Positions 18,929 to 28,628 of a DNA stretch of 64,000 nucleotides are shown piece after piece. Origin of the DNA: Pedobacter sp. PACM 27299 (GTDB taxonomy: Bacteria; Bacteroidota; Bacteroidia; Sphingobacteriales; Sphingobacteriaceae); the NCBI RefSeq assembly GCF_001412655.1, contig NZ_CP012996.1, positions 3,782,001-3,846,000 of the forward strand, read 5' to 3'. Position 1 is the first letter of the stretch. Every line of letters begins with the position of its first letter. Position numbers and translations under genes: made by a program. The notes under the pieces are model-generated. The model saw nothing but the letters and a program-made list of their open reading frames with translations. It was not told where the DNA came from and ran no database searches.

Positions 18929-18978
18929 TTAAATGATTATTATTTTGTTACTGCTATTTCTATGATCCTCTTAGCTTG

Positions 18979-20274
18979 TTATTGTGGTGATTGCTTTGCA
19001 GCAGGATTCAGGTCTGTAAATTCAGCGGCATGGTCTCTGCTTGTTTTTTTCAGAGAGAAAGCATCGAACAATTCGCCAGAGGTTTTATAGGCTTCAAACT
19101 TTAAATTCTGGCCATCAATATGGATGGTTTGAAAAAGCTGTGTATTTTCCAAAGAGACATTCATCCATTTGGCACCATCCACTTTATACATTTTAGGACC
19201 GGCTACAGAAACCAGGTAAACTGGTCCGCTGGCCTCTCTACCCGATAATCCACGGGGCAGATTTTGTCCGCGGCTATACGTATGGTCATGTCCCTGTAAC
19301 ACCAGGTCGATGTGGTATTTATCAAATAATGGCTTAAAGCGTTCCCTGAAATCTTTATTGTCCCTGCTTTTAGCTGTAGAAAAGATAGGATGATGAAAAG
19401 TAATCACTGTCCACAATTGCTTGTTTTCTTTTAATACATTTTCCAGCCATTCATATTGGATTTTAGCAGCCGCCTCATCCAGGATAATCATTTGAGAATC
19501 TAAGGAAATGACGCGGACGTTTTGATAATCGACATAATACACAGATTCCTCTAAACCTTTAGGACCATTACCCGGCAAAGTATACTGCACGCCCCAATGG
19601 GGATCAAGGACAAGTTTTTTCTGCTCATCTCTTACATATTCATGATTTCCTGGCGAAGGTAAGCTAGGAATCATTCCATTGATGAAACCGCCTCCGTAAT
19701 GCCACTCTCCCCATTCCTTATCATTGTTTGAGCGGTTGATCAGGTCACCGGTATGGATAATGAAACGGGCATCCGGCTGCTGCGAAAATGCTTTTCTAAT
19801 CACGCGCGACCATTTTGATCGGATATCATTCTGCGCATCGCCCAGATAAATAAAAGAAAAAGGCTTATTGGTATCTGAGGCAGTGGTAAATTGAAACCAC
19901 TCGCTCCAATGCTCCCCTGCACCTACACGGTAAGCATATACCGTTCCTGGTTTCAGGTTGTTAAAAGTAACCTGATGGTATTTTGCTGTGGCATAGTTAT
20001 TTCCGCCGGATAAAACACGGGATCCTGCGTCATAATTCGTAATTGATTCTTCCAGCGCAGGACTGGAATCTTCTGCTTTAATTTGTGCTTTAGCAGCATT
20101 AATCGTAGTATCTGTACGCCAGGTTACCGTCTGACTGATTTCAGGATTTCCGGTCCAGGTTAAAATCACACGATCTGGAAAAGGTTTAGGATTAAAATCC
20201 TGGGCATTGGTTTCGCTGAGGCCAGCTGTTACCAGCATGACCATGAGCGCAATTGAACGTTTAAATATATTCAT
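18979..20274 (-). CDS. Purple acid phosphatase-like metallophosphoesterase
   Basis: Secreted 431-residue enzyme. A signal peptide (1-24) is followed by an N-terminal fibronectin-like domain (about 30-130; ILTWTGNPEISQTVTWRTD, VYAYRVGAGEHWSEWF), as in purple acid phosphatases. The calcineurin-type domain has YLGDAQND, IHTGDLINR, SPGNHEYVRD, VITFHHPIFS and LQGHDHTYSRG in the correct order, supplying the two-metal site. It should remove phosphate from monoesters in the periplasm or outside. It lies 23 bases after SusD and upstream of the phosphodiesterase, inside one leftward operon. Confidence 0.93.
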   Translation of the reverse strand: MNIFKRSIALMVMLVTAGLSETNAQDFNPKPFPDRVILTWTGNPEISQTVTWRTDTTINAAKAQIKAEDSSPALEESITNYDAGSRVLSGGNNYATAKYHQVTFNNLKPGTVYAYRVGAGEHWSEWFQFTTASDTNKPFSFIYLGDAQNDIRSKWSRVIRKAFSQQPDARFIIHTGDLINRSNNDKEWGEWHYGGGFINGMIPSLPSPGNHEYVRDEQKKLVLDPHWGVQYTLPGNGPKGLEESVYYVDYQNVRVISLDSQMIILDEAAAKIQYEWLENVLKENKQLWTVITFHHPIFSTAKSRDNKDFRERFKPLFDKYHIDLVLQGHDHTYSRGQNLPRGLSGREASGPVYLVSVAGPKMYKVDGAKWMNVSLENTQLFQTIHIDGQNLKFEAYKTSGELFDAFSLKKTSRDHAAEFTDLNPAAKQSPQ

Positions 20275-20297
20275 CTTGAATTTGAGCTATTTATAAT

Positions 20298-21770
20298 TTA
20301 TTTCAGGGACCACATGAGTGTCGTTTCCTTATCGGCGCCAAAGGCGGACACTGCTTTTTGATAGTTCGCTTTATTTTTAGCGCTTTCAGAATCCGGGAAA
20401 ACATAACGTTTTGGAATTCCGCGGCCAGCAGCCAGCGGTCCTGTCACGAAAGCAGGATACCCTGTACGACGCTGATCAAACCAGCCTTCAGCACCTTTAA
20501 ACAGCATCGCCATCCATTTCTGGGTCATCAGCTGCTCTTGTGTACCATCGTATTTTACGATCGCCTGATCAAAATAAGTGGCAGCTGCAGTCAGCGAATA
20601 ACTGCTCATCGATTCTCTTATCCCTTTATAATACAACGATTCGGCACTTTCGCCAGGTACAGTTAACTTCCCTTTCTGCATGGCTTCTGCCAGGATAAAG
20701 CAAAGCTCAGTATAAGTCACCAGACTTGCTTTCAATAAAGGGTTTGAAGAGGCACCATTCTTTCTGAAAAAACTGGACGAAAACACTGAAACATGATCCT
20801 CACCGCCGTTGTATGCCGCAGGGGCGTCAATCGCATTCGGTACGCCAACATATCTATTCAGGTCTACCGTTGAACCGACAGTACTTTTAACGGGCTCTAC
20901 CCATCCCGCCAATCTAGGGTCGTTTCTTTGCAGCAAACGATCCACCAGTTCCTTACTTACTTTTGTTTTCTGGTAATCAAAATCAATCATTGCCAGCGGT
21001 CCTCCAGGCCAGCTATAGCCAGCCAGATTTCCTAAATAAGGGATTTCTGCATTATCAGCACTGCTTTCAAAAATTGGGAAATTCGTTTTATCATTGATAA
21101 TTTCCTGCATTTCAGTAAAGGCCGGGCCATAATTTTTCGAGATGCGCAGCAGCATTCTTAAGCGCAGGCTGTTGGCAAATTTACGCCATTGCAAGACTTT
21201 TCCCTTGAACATCACATCCGCTTTGACATTGATATCCGGTGCTCCGCCTTTTAAAAGATCATTGGCTTCGCGCAGTTCCTTCAATAAATCAGGATAGATC
21301 GCTTGCTGCTGATCATACTCCGGATAAATCAAATTGCTCTCTTTAGATTTCAGCGCCTGTGAATAAGGAACATCCCCATATAAATCCGTTAAATAGCCGA
21401 AGTTAAAGGCCTTAATAATTTTGCTGATCGCCACATATTGATTTTCAGAACGTTTCTGTGCCGTCTCCATAAAGGTTTTATTGACAGAAAGACGGGCATA
21501 AATATCATCCCAATCCACTGGTCCCCAATCAAAAAGATCATATCCCGTATTGCGAACCAAGGTCAGGTAGCGTGCTGCAGATGCTGGTCTTCTGCCCACT
21601 GCATTTTCCTGATAGGCATAAGCAGTAGACAATACGACTTCAGACATCAGAAACTCTGTATTGGTCGTTTCCGGGGAATTCGGGTTGGTATTGATTTCTT
21701 GAAAATCTTTAGTGCAGGCAGCCAATAGCGTCACACCCAGCACCAGAATGGTTTTATATTTGAATTTCAT
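20298..21770 (-). CDS. SusD/RagB-like outer-membrane lipoprotein
   Basis: A 490-residue SusD-family lipoprotein, the lid of a SusC/SusD uptake complex. The signal peptide ends in LLAACTKDF with the lipidated Cys at about residue 19, followed by INTNPNSPE. The TPR-like helices and the C-terminal GWFDQRRTGYPAF and RGIPKRYVFPDSE are typical of the nutrient-binding SusD subgroup. It sits 12 bases after the SusC gene and just before the phosphatase. The ligand is not identifiable from sequence; the enzymes downstream point to phosphorylated organic compounds rather than a glycan. Confidence 0.95.
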   Translation of the reverse strand: MKFKYKTILVLGVTLLAACTKDFQEINTNPNSPETTNTEFLMSEVVLSTAYAYQENAVGRRPASAARYLTLVRNTGYDLFDWGPVDWDDIYARLSVNKTFMETAQKRSENQYVAISKIIKAFNFGYLTDLYGDVPYSQALKSKESNLIYPEYDQQQAIYPDLLKELREANDLLKGGAPDINVKADVMFKGKVLQWRKFANSLRLRMLLRISKNYGPAFTEMQEIINDKTNFPIFESSADNAEIPYLGNLAGYSWPGGPLAMIDFDYQKTKVSKELVDRLLQRNDPRLAGWVEPVKSTVGSTVDLNRYVGVPNAIDAPAAYNGGEDHVSVFSSSFFRKNGASSNPLLKASLVTYTELCFILAEAMQKGKLTVPGESAESLYYKGIRESMSSYSLTAAATYFDQAIVKYDGTQEQLMTQKWMAMLFKGAEGWFDQRRTGYPAFVTGPLAAGRGIPKRYVFPDSESAKNKANYQKAVSAFGADKETTLMWSLK

Positions 21771-21782
21771 TTCTGATAATCA

Positions 21783-24700
21783 TTAAAAATTACAACTTAA
21801 TTTAAAGCCAAAAGAGCGTGTTCCTGGCAGCGTCCAGTGACCAACGCCCAATTTGAATCCTTCGGTCACACTCATGGTACTCTCCGGATCATAACCCAAT
21901 CCATTGGCCGTCCAGGTATACAGATTTCTACCGATCAGGGAAATAGAAAGGTTGCTGATGGGTAGTTTTTTTAACAATTGCTGATTAAATACATAAGTCA
22001 ATGAAGCTTCTCTTAACTTCAGGAAAGTTGCAGAGTAGGTTAAGCGCTCATAGTATTTGTTATAGGTGTTGTTGTAAAAATCAGAAGCAGCAATGATCAC
22101 CTTGTTTTCAGAATAGCTGCCGTCAGTATTGGCGATAAAACCAGGAATAATCATTCCGTCATTTCTACTTCTTCCTTGAGAATCTACCCATGGCAAACCT
22201 CCGCTTTGGGCATCTCTGCCGACCAGCGTGTTGTCTGTTAAACCGGCATTGATCAAACTTTTAACAACGTAAGAGTAGAAATTACCGCCTTTACGCCAGT
22301 CTAACAAAACGTTAAGCGTAAAACGCTTATAACTAAATGTATTGTTAAAACCGACCGTAAAATCAGGGTTGTAATTACCCACCTTTAGGTATTCGCTGTT
22401 GTTGCGGATATAATGTCCGGTTTTATCTAATAAAGCAGCACCAGCATTTGGTCCCGTTGGTACCTTGGTATAACTCGGTGTATAGAAATCTCCGATTTTT
22501 GTCCCCTCTTTAATCAGGTAACGAATATTATCACCATCGGCACTGCCCATAGAATATTCAGGTAAACCTTCCATCAGCGAGATCACTTTGTTTTCATTCT
22601 TTGTGAAGTTCACATTCATTTCCCATTTAAAATCAGTCTTTACCGGAACGGCGAAGAAGCCAATTTCCCATCCGCTGTTTTGGATGTTACCGGCGTTGAT
22701 CAATCGGTTTGAAGCACCTGAGGCAATGGTAGTAGGAATATTGATGATCTGGTTTCTTTTATTTGTTTTATACCAGGTCACATCCAAACCTAAACGGCTG
22801 TCGAGGAAGCGTAAATCTCCACCAAACTCATAAGAAGTAGCAATTTCTGGTTTTAGGAAATTGTTTTTAAGGTTAAACTCAATAGTAGCTCTTTTCACAT
22901 CACCCCAATCCTGGTTAAAAGGAACGGTGTTGTACAATTGGTAAGGATCCGTATCACTACCTACCTGTGCCCAGTTGGCCCTGATTTTGACAAAAGACAG
23001 CACATTAGACTTAATTTTAAACACATCTGTCAATACAGTGCTGAAGGAAACAGAAGGGTAGAAATAAGAATTGTTTTCTGGAGGAAGTGTGCTGGACCAG
23101 TCATTCCTTCCCGTCACATCCAGGAATACCATGTCTTTATAGGCGGCATGTCCCATTCCATACAAACTGTTGATTCTCTTACGGGAGCTATATTGCGAAT
23201 TGGTAATCGTTCCCGCCTGTGCATTGTTGATATTATAAATACCAGGGATACTCAAACTTTCGGTACGCTGCGCCGTACTTCTTCCCGTTTGATCCATCTG
23301 GTTTCCTCCTGCAGAAAGGCTGAAAGACCAGTATTCATTTAAGGTTTTCTTGTAGCTCAAAAGGAAATCTGTATTCTGCTCCTTGAAGAAACTATTGTCT
23401 ACCCCATAGCCACCAAATTTAAAACGTTTAGAACTAAAAGGACGTTTGGTTTCATGCTGTTCATTGTACATATCCAGGCCAGTACGCGCCATTAAACTCA
23501 GGTCGTTAGTCAGGTCAATTACTGCCTGTACGTTCCCGGTGATGCGGTTTCTATCGTAACCATTGGTATGTTGATAGGCAACAAAAAATGGATTATCCGA
23601 ATCATCAGGAGAGAATTGCTCCAGGTTTTCACGCCCTGGTTTCCAATAATTCCTCAGATCGTTGATGTTCATATTGGGAGGCATGGAATACAGCATCTGG
23701 GTAACGCTTTCCCTATAAGCCGATGGACGGTTGTCACTTTTATTATTTACATAACCGAAATTGGTGCTGATCTTAACTTTAGGATGCAGCACATAAGTTG
23801 CAGCAAGGTTTAAAGTATTCCTGCTCAGATCGGTGTTGGGAACAATCCCTTGATTCTTCAGGTTGGTATAGGAAAGTCTGTAATTACCCGATTCATTCTT
23901 GCCGGTAATGGCGAGATTATTGGTATACGTAGAACCAGTTTCATAGAAATCTTTCACATTGTTTGGATAGGATACCCAATCTGTAGGAATTGGCTTTCCA
24001 TTGGCATCCAGCGGACTGTTCCATTGCAGGTGTTTAGTACCTACATTCAATCTAGGACCCCAGGCCGAACTGGTAGAAACTGCCGGATCATCAGTATAAT
24101 CTCCAGCACCAAACTCAGTTTGGAAATGAGGGAAAAGATAGGCTTTATCATATTGAGCGCTGGAATTGAAGCTTATTCCTAAACCTTTTTTGTTGGCTGC
24201 ACCACTTTTTGTGGTAATCAAGATGACACCACTTCCTGCCCTGCTGCCATATAAAGCGGCAGCACTGGCACCTTTCAACACAGTAATCGTTTCTATATCA
24301 TCCGGGCTGATGTCCGCAATCGGACTACCATAATCTACTGAAGAGCGTCCAAACTCAGATGTTGCACGTAAAGAATGGGCTACAGGAACACCATCTACCA
24401 CAAAAAGCGGCTGGTTATCGGTTGCAATAGAAGATTGACCACGGATGGTAATGAAAGCAGAAGAACCAGGATCGGAACCTGTGCTCACTACATTTACTCC
24501 AGCCACTTTTCCGGCCAGCGAGTTGATGACATTTACTTCCGGAGCAGTGCTTACATCAGCACCTTTAACCGTTGCAATGGAGTAACCCAGCGCTTTTTCG
24601 GAACGCTTTATCCCTAGTGCCGTAACCACGACCTCTGAAAGCGCAGTTTGATCCGGTACCAGCTTAATATTAATCGGCAATTGCCCTTTAACTGCTATTT

Positions 24701-25235
24701 CCTGAGTCTGATAACCCATCATTTTAAATAACAGTACTGAGGATGCATCCTGTACATTTAAACTATACTCCCCGTTAAAATCAGTAACAGCGGTATTGCC
24801 TACTCCCTTTTCAATGATGTTCACACCAGGAACCGGCAGGCCCTTTTCGTCGGTTACCCTTCCTTTTACCCGGATTGCTTTCTTAATAATGACTTGGTTG
24901 TTTTGAACCTGGTAAGTCAGCTGCATCGGGGTTAATATCCGCTGAAGCAAGGTGCTGACCATTTCATTATCAACATTAACAGTTGGTACGTACCGGTTTA
25001 AGACGGCATCTTTATTCGTGTAAACGAATGAGAGATTGGTTTTCTTTTCGATGTTTTTAAGTAATTCGGTTAAGGTGCCGTGTTTAAAGCTGAAACTGAT
25101 TCTGCTGTTGAGCTCCTGCGCTTTTAAAGGCGAGGCCTGCCCTGCGAAGAGCATTACAGAAAGAAAAATGTAGATCAGGGTAAAAAAACGCATTACTTTA
25201 AAAATTAATTGATTAGTCACTGCGGACTTTTTCAT
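21783..25235 (-). CDS. SusC/RagA TonB-dependent receptor with STN signalling domain
   Basis: A 1150-residue outer-membrane transporter. After the signal peptide an STN (secretin/TonB N-terminal) domain occupies about 45-115 (TLTELLKNIEKKTNLSFVY). Then comes a carboxypeptidase-like domain (about 122-205, KGRVTDEKGLPVPGVNI) and the plug (from about 215, VVTALGIKRSEKALGYS; ITVLKGASAAALYGSRAG). The beta-barrel ends in the C-terminal aromatic FKLSCNF. The STN domain is what contacts FecR anti-sigma proteins, and an ECF sigma/FecR pair is encoded immediately upstream. It forms the pore for the SusD partner. Confidence 0.96.
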   Translation of the reverse strand: MKKSAVTNQLIFKVMRFFTLIYIFLSVMLFAGQASPLKAQELNSRISFSFKHGTLTELLKNIEKKTNLSFVYTNKDAVLNRYVPTVNVDNEMVSTLLQRILTPMQLTYQVQNNQVIIKKAIRVKGRVTDEKGLPVPGVNIIEKGVGNTAVTDFNGEYSLNVQDASSVLLFKMMGYQTQEIAVKGQLPINIKLVPDQTALSEVVVTALGIKRSEKALGYSIATVKGADVSTAPEVNVINSLAGKVAGVNVVSTGSDPGSSAFITIRGQSSIATDNQPLFVVDGVPVAHSLRATSEFGRSSVDYGSPIADISPDDIETITVLKGASAAALYGSRAGSGVILITTKSGAANKKGLGISFNSSAQYDKAYLFPHFQTEFGAGDYTDDPAVSTSSAWGPRLNVGTKHLQWNSPLDANGKPIPTDWVSYPNNVKDFYETGSTYTNNLAITGKNESGNYRLSYTNLKNQGIVPNTDLSRNTLNLAATYVLHPKVKISTNFGYVNNKSDNRPSAYRESVTQMLYSMPPNMNINDLRNYWKPGRENLEQFSPDDSDNPFFVAYQHTNGYDRNRITGNVQAVIDLTNDLSLMARTGLDMYNEQHETKRPFSSKRFKFGGYGVDNSFFKEQNTDFLLSYKKTLNEYWSFSLSAGGNQMDQTGRSTAQRTESLSIPGIYNINNAQAGTITNSQYSSRKRINSLYGMGHAAYKDMVFLDVTGRNDWSSTLPPENNSYFYPSVSFSTVLTDVFKIKSNVLSFVKIRANWAQVGSDTDPYQLYNTVPFNQDWGDVKRATIEFNLKNNFLKPEIATSYEFGGDLRFLDSRLGLDVTWYKTNKRNQIINIPTTIASGASNRLINAGNIQNSGWEIGFFAVPVKTDFKWEMNVNFTKNENKVISLMEGLPEYSMGSADGDNIRYLIKEGTKIGDFYTPSYTKVPTGPNAGAALLDKTGHYIRNNSEYLKVGNYNPDFTVGFNNTFSYKRFTLNVLLDWRKGGNFYSYVVKSLINAGLTDNTLVGRDAQSGGLPWVDSQGRSRNDGMIIPGFIANTDGSYSENKVIIAASDFYNNTYNKYYERLTYSATFLKLREASLTYVFNQQLLKKLPISNLSISLIGRNLYTWTANGLGYDPESTMSVTEGFKLGVGHWTLPGTRSFGFKLSCNF

Positions 25236-25282
25236 AACTTTGAGTGTTTTAATCGTGATGGGTTAAAATAAAATTGAATTCT

Positions 25283-25322
25283 TAGCCGAAAGCGTGCGTC
25301 AACATGCTTCGGCTATTTTTTT
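25283..25322. terminator. Hairpin with T-tract between FecR and SusC genes
   Basis: Arms TAGCCGAA and TTCGGCTA, extended imperfectly inward (GC and CATG pairs), are followed on the + strand by seven T. As a terminator it would act rightward, yet both flanking genes run left. On the leftward strand the hairpin is preceded by an A-run and followed only by a weak AATTTTATTTT. It may protect or partly stop the mRNA between the regulatory genes and susC. Confidence 0.5.
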
Positions 25323-25331
25323 GTACATAGT

Positions 25332-26354
25332 CTAATTACATTTACCTCCTTTTATATAAATTGTCTGTTTGTTAATGGTGTAATGGATGTCTAATGTCAT
25401 TTGAATGGTTTGTAAAACTTCCTTGATATTGACGTTGCCAAATTTGGCGGTCAGCTTGCAGTCTTTAAATGATCGGTCTGCAAGGACCTGTACTCCATAA
25501 CGACGCGCTATGGTGGCAAAAACTTCTTCCATTGGGCTCTGATCAAATGACATTTTCCCTTCAGTCCAGCCAATTGCGGTACGGGCATCTTCCAGTTGCT
25601 TGCGATAAAGCAGTCCGGATTTCAAATCAACACCTGCTTTTTGATTGGGCAGCAACTGTATGGCTGTCGACTGTATTCCCGCAGAATCCCTGGATACCGC
25701 AACTTTACCAGTCAGCACAGTTACTTCAGGATTGGATTTCCCCCATGCAGCGATGTTAAAGCTGGTTCCCAAAACCAGGGTCTGGATGTTTGAGCTGCGT
25801 ACCACAAAAGGATGATTTGGATCACGCTTTACTTTAAAGTAAGCCTCTCCTACCAGTTTCACCGTTCTCATGGAAGCTTGTCTGAAGTTATTTGGAAAGC
25901 TGATGCTGCTTCCTGCGTTTAATAGGATCTCCGTACTATCGGGTAGTATGATATTGGTGATTTGCCCTGGCGACGAAGTTTTAGTAGTCCAGGCCGTCTG
26001 AACCACTTCAGTCAGTACTGGTCTATTTTTATTAAATAAGATAAAGATGGACATGGCTGCAACTACAGCTGCTGCTGCGCCCAGCCAAATTTTAAATGTA
26101 GGTTTCTTCTGTACAGGTTTTTCAGTTTCCAGCGAATTTTGAATCGCTGCAAACCCAGATTTCCAGGCATCCGATTGCGGGACCACCGCCGTACTTTCCC
26201 AAAGCCAGATTGCCTGATCCAGTTCCTGCTGGTGCAATGGATCTTTACGAAGCCAGTCCTGTAAACGCTCCTCTAAATTTGCCGCCTCCTTCCATTCCCC
26301 CCGCTCTTTCGCAGCTAAATATTCGAGTACCAGTTTCCAGATTTCTTGTTCCAT
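25332..26354 (-). CDS. FecR-family anti-sigma factor
   Basis: A 340-residue inner-membrane regulator. The N-terminal cytoplasmic part (1-85, LDQAIWLWESTA) binds the sigma factor. One membrane segment lies at about 88-106 (WLGAAAAVVAAMSIFILF). The periplasmic FecR domain follows (about 125-215, TNIILPDSTEILLNAGSSI and GEAYFKVKRDPNHPFVV), then a C-terminal DUF4974/STN-like domain (about 265-336, QSPMEEVFATIARRYGV). It lies between the sigma gene and susC, so it should relay occupancy of that receptor. The 92-base gap after the sigma gene is normal. Confidence 0.94.
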   Translation of the reverse strand: MEQEIWKLVLEYLAAKERGEWKEAANLEERLQDWLRKDPLHQQELDQAIWLWESTAVVPQSDAWKSGFAAIQNSLETEKPVQKKPTFKIWLGAAAAVVAAMSIFILFNKNRPVLTEVVQTAWTTKTSSPGQITNIILPDSTEILLNAGSSISFPNNFRQASMRTVKLVGEAYFKVKRDPNHPFVVRSSNIQTLVLGTSFNIAAWGKSNPEVTVLTGKVAVSRDSAGIQSTAIQLLPNQKAGVDLKSGLLYRKQLEDARTAIGWTEGKMSFDQSPMEEVFATIARRYGVQVLADRSFKDCKLTAKFGNVNIKEVLQTIQMTLDIHYTINKQTIYIKGGKCN

Positions 26355-26446
26355 TGTGATGCTTTTTATAACTAGAAGACAAGATTCGAAGAAGGATTAC
26401 GGGCCCAAAAACGTTAAGTATCCATTAAGAAATTGTTAACTGCAAT

Positions 26447-27001
26447 TTATTGGAATTCGGCCCTGTTTTTCAAGACTTTTTCCTGTAAAAACTGAAAGCC
26501 TTTAACTAAATGATCTTCTACTGTACGAACAGAAATATCCAGCAGGGCTGCAATTTCTTTATAACTGAAACCCTCAATTCTATACATATAAAAGATCAGG
26601 CGTCTGCGCTCCGGCATTTGATCGATCAGGTCGTAAAGCATCCGTACTTTGTCTTTATGCTCATACGTTTGAAAAGGATCCGCTTTTAGATCTACAATTC
26701 CCTGGACTTCGTCTTCCTCAATTTGCTGATAGCTTAATTTCGAAGCTTTATGATAATTGCTGGCGCCATTTTTTACTGCCCGGAACAGATAAGCTTTTTC
26801 ATTGACAAGCAGCACTTTGTTTTTCCAGATGGCGATAAACACATCATTTAAAATCAGCTGTGCATCTTCCACATCTTTGACCAGATATATCGCATACTTT
26901 TTAAGCGTAGGAAACATCCGACGGTAAAGATCCTCGAACGCTTTTCCATCGAAGTCATTGATAAGGTCCCCATTAAATCCGACAGTAGTGTTTTCGCCCA
27001 T
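26447..27001 (-). CDS. ECF sigma factor of the phosphoester SusC/SusD locus
   Basis: A 184-residue sigma-70 family factor. Region 2 covers about 22-88 (FEDLYRRMFPTLKKYA, DVFIAIWKNK) and region 4 about 122-176 (MPERRRLIFYMYRIEGFSYKEIAALLDISVRTVEDHL). It heads the leftward series sigma, FecR, SusC, SusD, phosphatase and phosphodiesterase, so it most likely activates the receptor operon when FecR is released. The divergent AGCS symporter starts 125 bases away. Confidence 0.94.
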   Translation of the reverse strand: MGENTTVGFNGDLINDFDGKAFEDLYRRMFPTLKKYAIYLVKDVEDAQLILNDVFIAIWKNKVLLVNEKAYLFRAVKNGASNYHKASKLSYQQIEEDEVQGIVDLKADPFQTYEHKDKVRMLYDLIDQMPERRRLIFYMYRIEGFSYKEIAALLDISVRTVEDHLVKGFQFLQEKVLKNRAEFQ

Positions 27002-27125
27002 AGAATATGAAGCGAAATTAGACTAAGCAAATGACGCGGATATTAACAAAGTGTTAAATGAAACAGAGAAAAGTAATTGAAAAGATACCCGCATACTTTA
27101 AAAAAAACCGTTATTTTACGTCCGA

Positions 27126-28541
27126 ATGGAACAAATCATCAATCAAATAAACGACCTGATCTGGTCAAACGCCCTTATTCTCCTATGTATGGGAGCAGGT
27201 ATTTATTTTTCAGTAGTCACCCGTTTTGTACAGCTCCGCTACCTGAAAGAAATGATTGCACTCCTTTTTGGAGGCAGCAGTTCCGATAAAGGTGTGAGTT
27301 CTTTCCAGGCCTTTGCCATCGCTATTTCCGGTCGTATAGGAACTGGAAATATCGCCGGAGTGGCCACTGCCATTGCTATGGGAGGTCCTGGTGCCGTGTT
27401 TTGGATGTGGCTGATTGCTTTCTTAGGCAGTGCATCCGCTTTTATTGAAGCCACATTAGGTCAGATCTATAAACAGGTAAATAACGGACAATACCGTGGA
27501 GGCCCTGCTTTCTATATTGAAAAAGGATTAGGGGTAAAATGGTATGCCACCATCTTTGCTGTAGCAACCATATTGAGTACCGCCTTATTTTTACCAGGTG
27601 TTCAAAGCAATAGCATCGCCCTGAGTATCAACAATGCCTTTGATGTACCTGTTGCTTATACTGGTATCGGCGTTGCGGTATTATTGGGCCTGATCATTTT
27701 TGGTGGTGTAAAGCGAATTGGGAAAGTAGCAGAAATTGTCGTCCCTTTTATGGCTGGTGCCTATATTTTAATGGCGATTGTGATCATGGCCATGCACATT
27801 CAAGAGATTCCATCAGTGATGATGCTGATTGTAAAATCCGCATTTAAACTTGAACCTGCCTTTGCCGGTGTATTTGGGATGGCTATCGCCTGGGGCGTAA
27901 AACGAGGGATTTACTCCAATGAGGCTGGTCAGGGAACTGCACCGCATGCAGCCGCAGCAGCAGAAGTAAGTCACCCGGTGAAACAAGGTCTGGTACAAGC
28001 TTTTTCTGTATATGTAGATACCCTGTTTGTTTGTACCGCAACTGCTTTCATGATCCTCTTTACCGGAAAATACAACGTGATCAATCCTGATGGCGGCTTT
28101 ATCGTAGAAAACTTACCAGGAGCCAAAATTGGCGCTGAATATACCCAGCATGCAGTAAATGCGCATTTCCCTAGTTTAGGCTCTGGATTTGTCGCGATCT
28201 CCCTTTTATTTTTCGCCTTTACCACCATCATGGCCTATTATTATATCGCAGAAACTAACTTAAGTTACCTGGACAAAAAAGGTCGGAAATGGGCTGTATG
28301 GACCTTGCGTATATTGATTCTTGTGGCTACATTTTATGGATCTATTAAAACTGCAGAAGCAGCCTGGACATTGGGCGATATTGGTGTAGGTGTGATGGCC
28401 TGGTTAAATGTTGTGGCCATACTTTTACTGAGAAAACCAGCTATGATCGCTTTTAAAGACTATCAGCAGCAGCGTAAAGCAGGTAAAGATCCGGTATTTA
28501 ATGCCAAAGAATTGGGCATCAAAAACACTACTGAATGGTAA
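27126..28541 (+). CDS. Sodium:alanine/glycine symporter (AGCS family)
   Basis: Inner-membrane transporter of 471 residues with about 10-11 hydrophobic segments. Family hallmarks are SGRIGTGNIAGVATAIAMGGPGA (split over helix and loop, about 66-88) and the later AWGVKRGIYSNEAGQGTAPHAAA block. The GGPAFYIEKG motif near 124 is also typical. It imports alanine, glycine or a related small amino acid with Na+. The start at 27126 gives the usual N-terminus ending LIWSNALILLCMGAG. A membrane cyclase gene follows 87 bases downstream in the same direction. Confidence 0.95.
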   Translation: MEQIINQINDLIWSNALILLCMGAGIYFSVVTRFVQLRYLKEMIALLFGGSSSDKGVSSFQAFAIAISGRIGTGNIAGVATAIAMGGPGAVFWMWLIAFLGSASAFIEATLGQIYKQVNNGQYRGGPAFYIEKGLGVKWYATIFAVATILSTALFLPGVQSNSIALSINNAFDVPVAYTGIGVAVLLGLIIFGGVKRIGKVAEIVVPFMAGAYILMAIVIMAMHIQEIPSVMMLIVKSAFKLEPAFAGVFGMAIAWGVKRGIYSNEAGQGTAPHAAAAAEVSHPVKQGLVQAFSVYVDTLFVCTATAFMILFTGKYNVINPDGGFIVENLPGAKIGAEYTQHAVNAHFPSLGSGFVAISLLFFAFTTIMAYYYIAETNLSYLDKKGRKWAVWTLRILILVATFYGSIKTAEAAWTLGDIGVGVMAWLNVVAILLLRKPAMIAFKDYQQQRKAGKDPVFNAKELGIKNTTEW

Positions 28542-28628
28542 AAGCCCCCCAGATTGTATTATCTTGCAGACGTTTTTATTTACCCGGATGAATGCCAACC
28601 AAAACTCCAAAAAAAAGCGTTAAATAAG

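Noticed and set aside
23850..24182. Long open frame on the + strand inside susC
   Set aside because: It is antisense to a clearly coding SusC plug/barrel region and its translation has no domain; the same holds for other + frames within 21.8-25.2 kb.
27077..27289. + strand frame overlapping the start of the AGCS symporter
   Set aside because: The symporter frame carries family motifs from 27126 onward; the overlapping frame has none.
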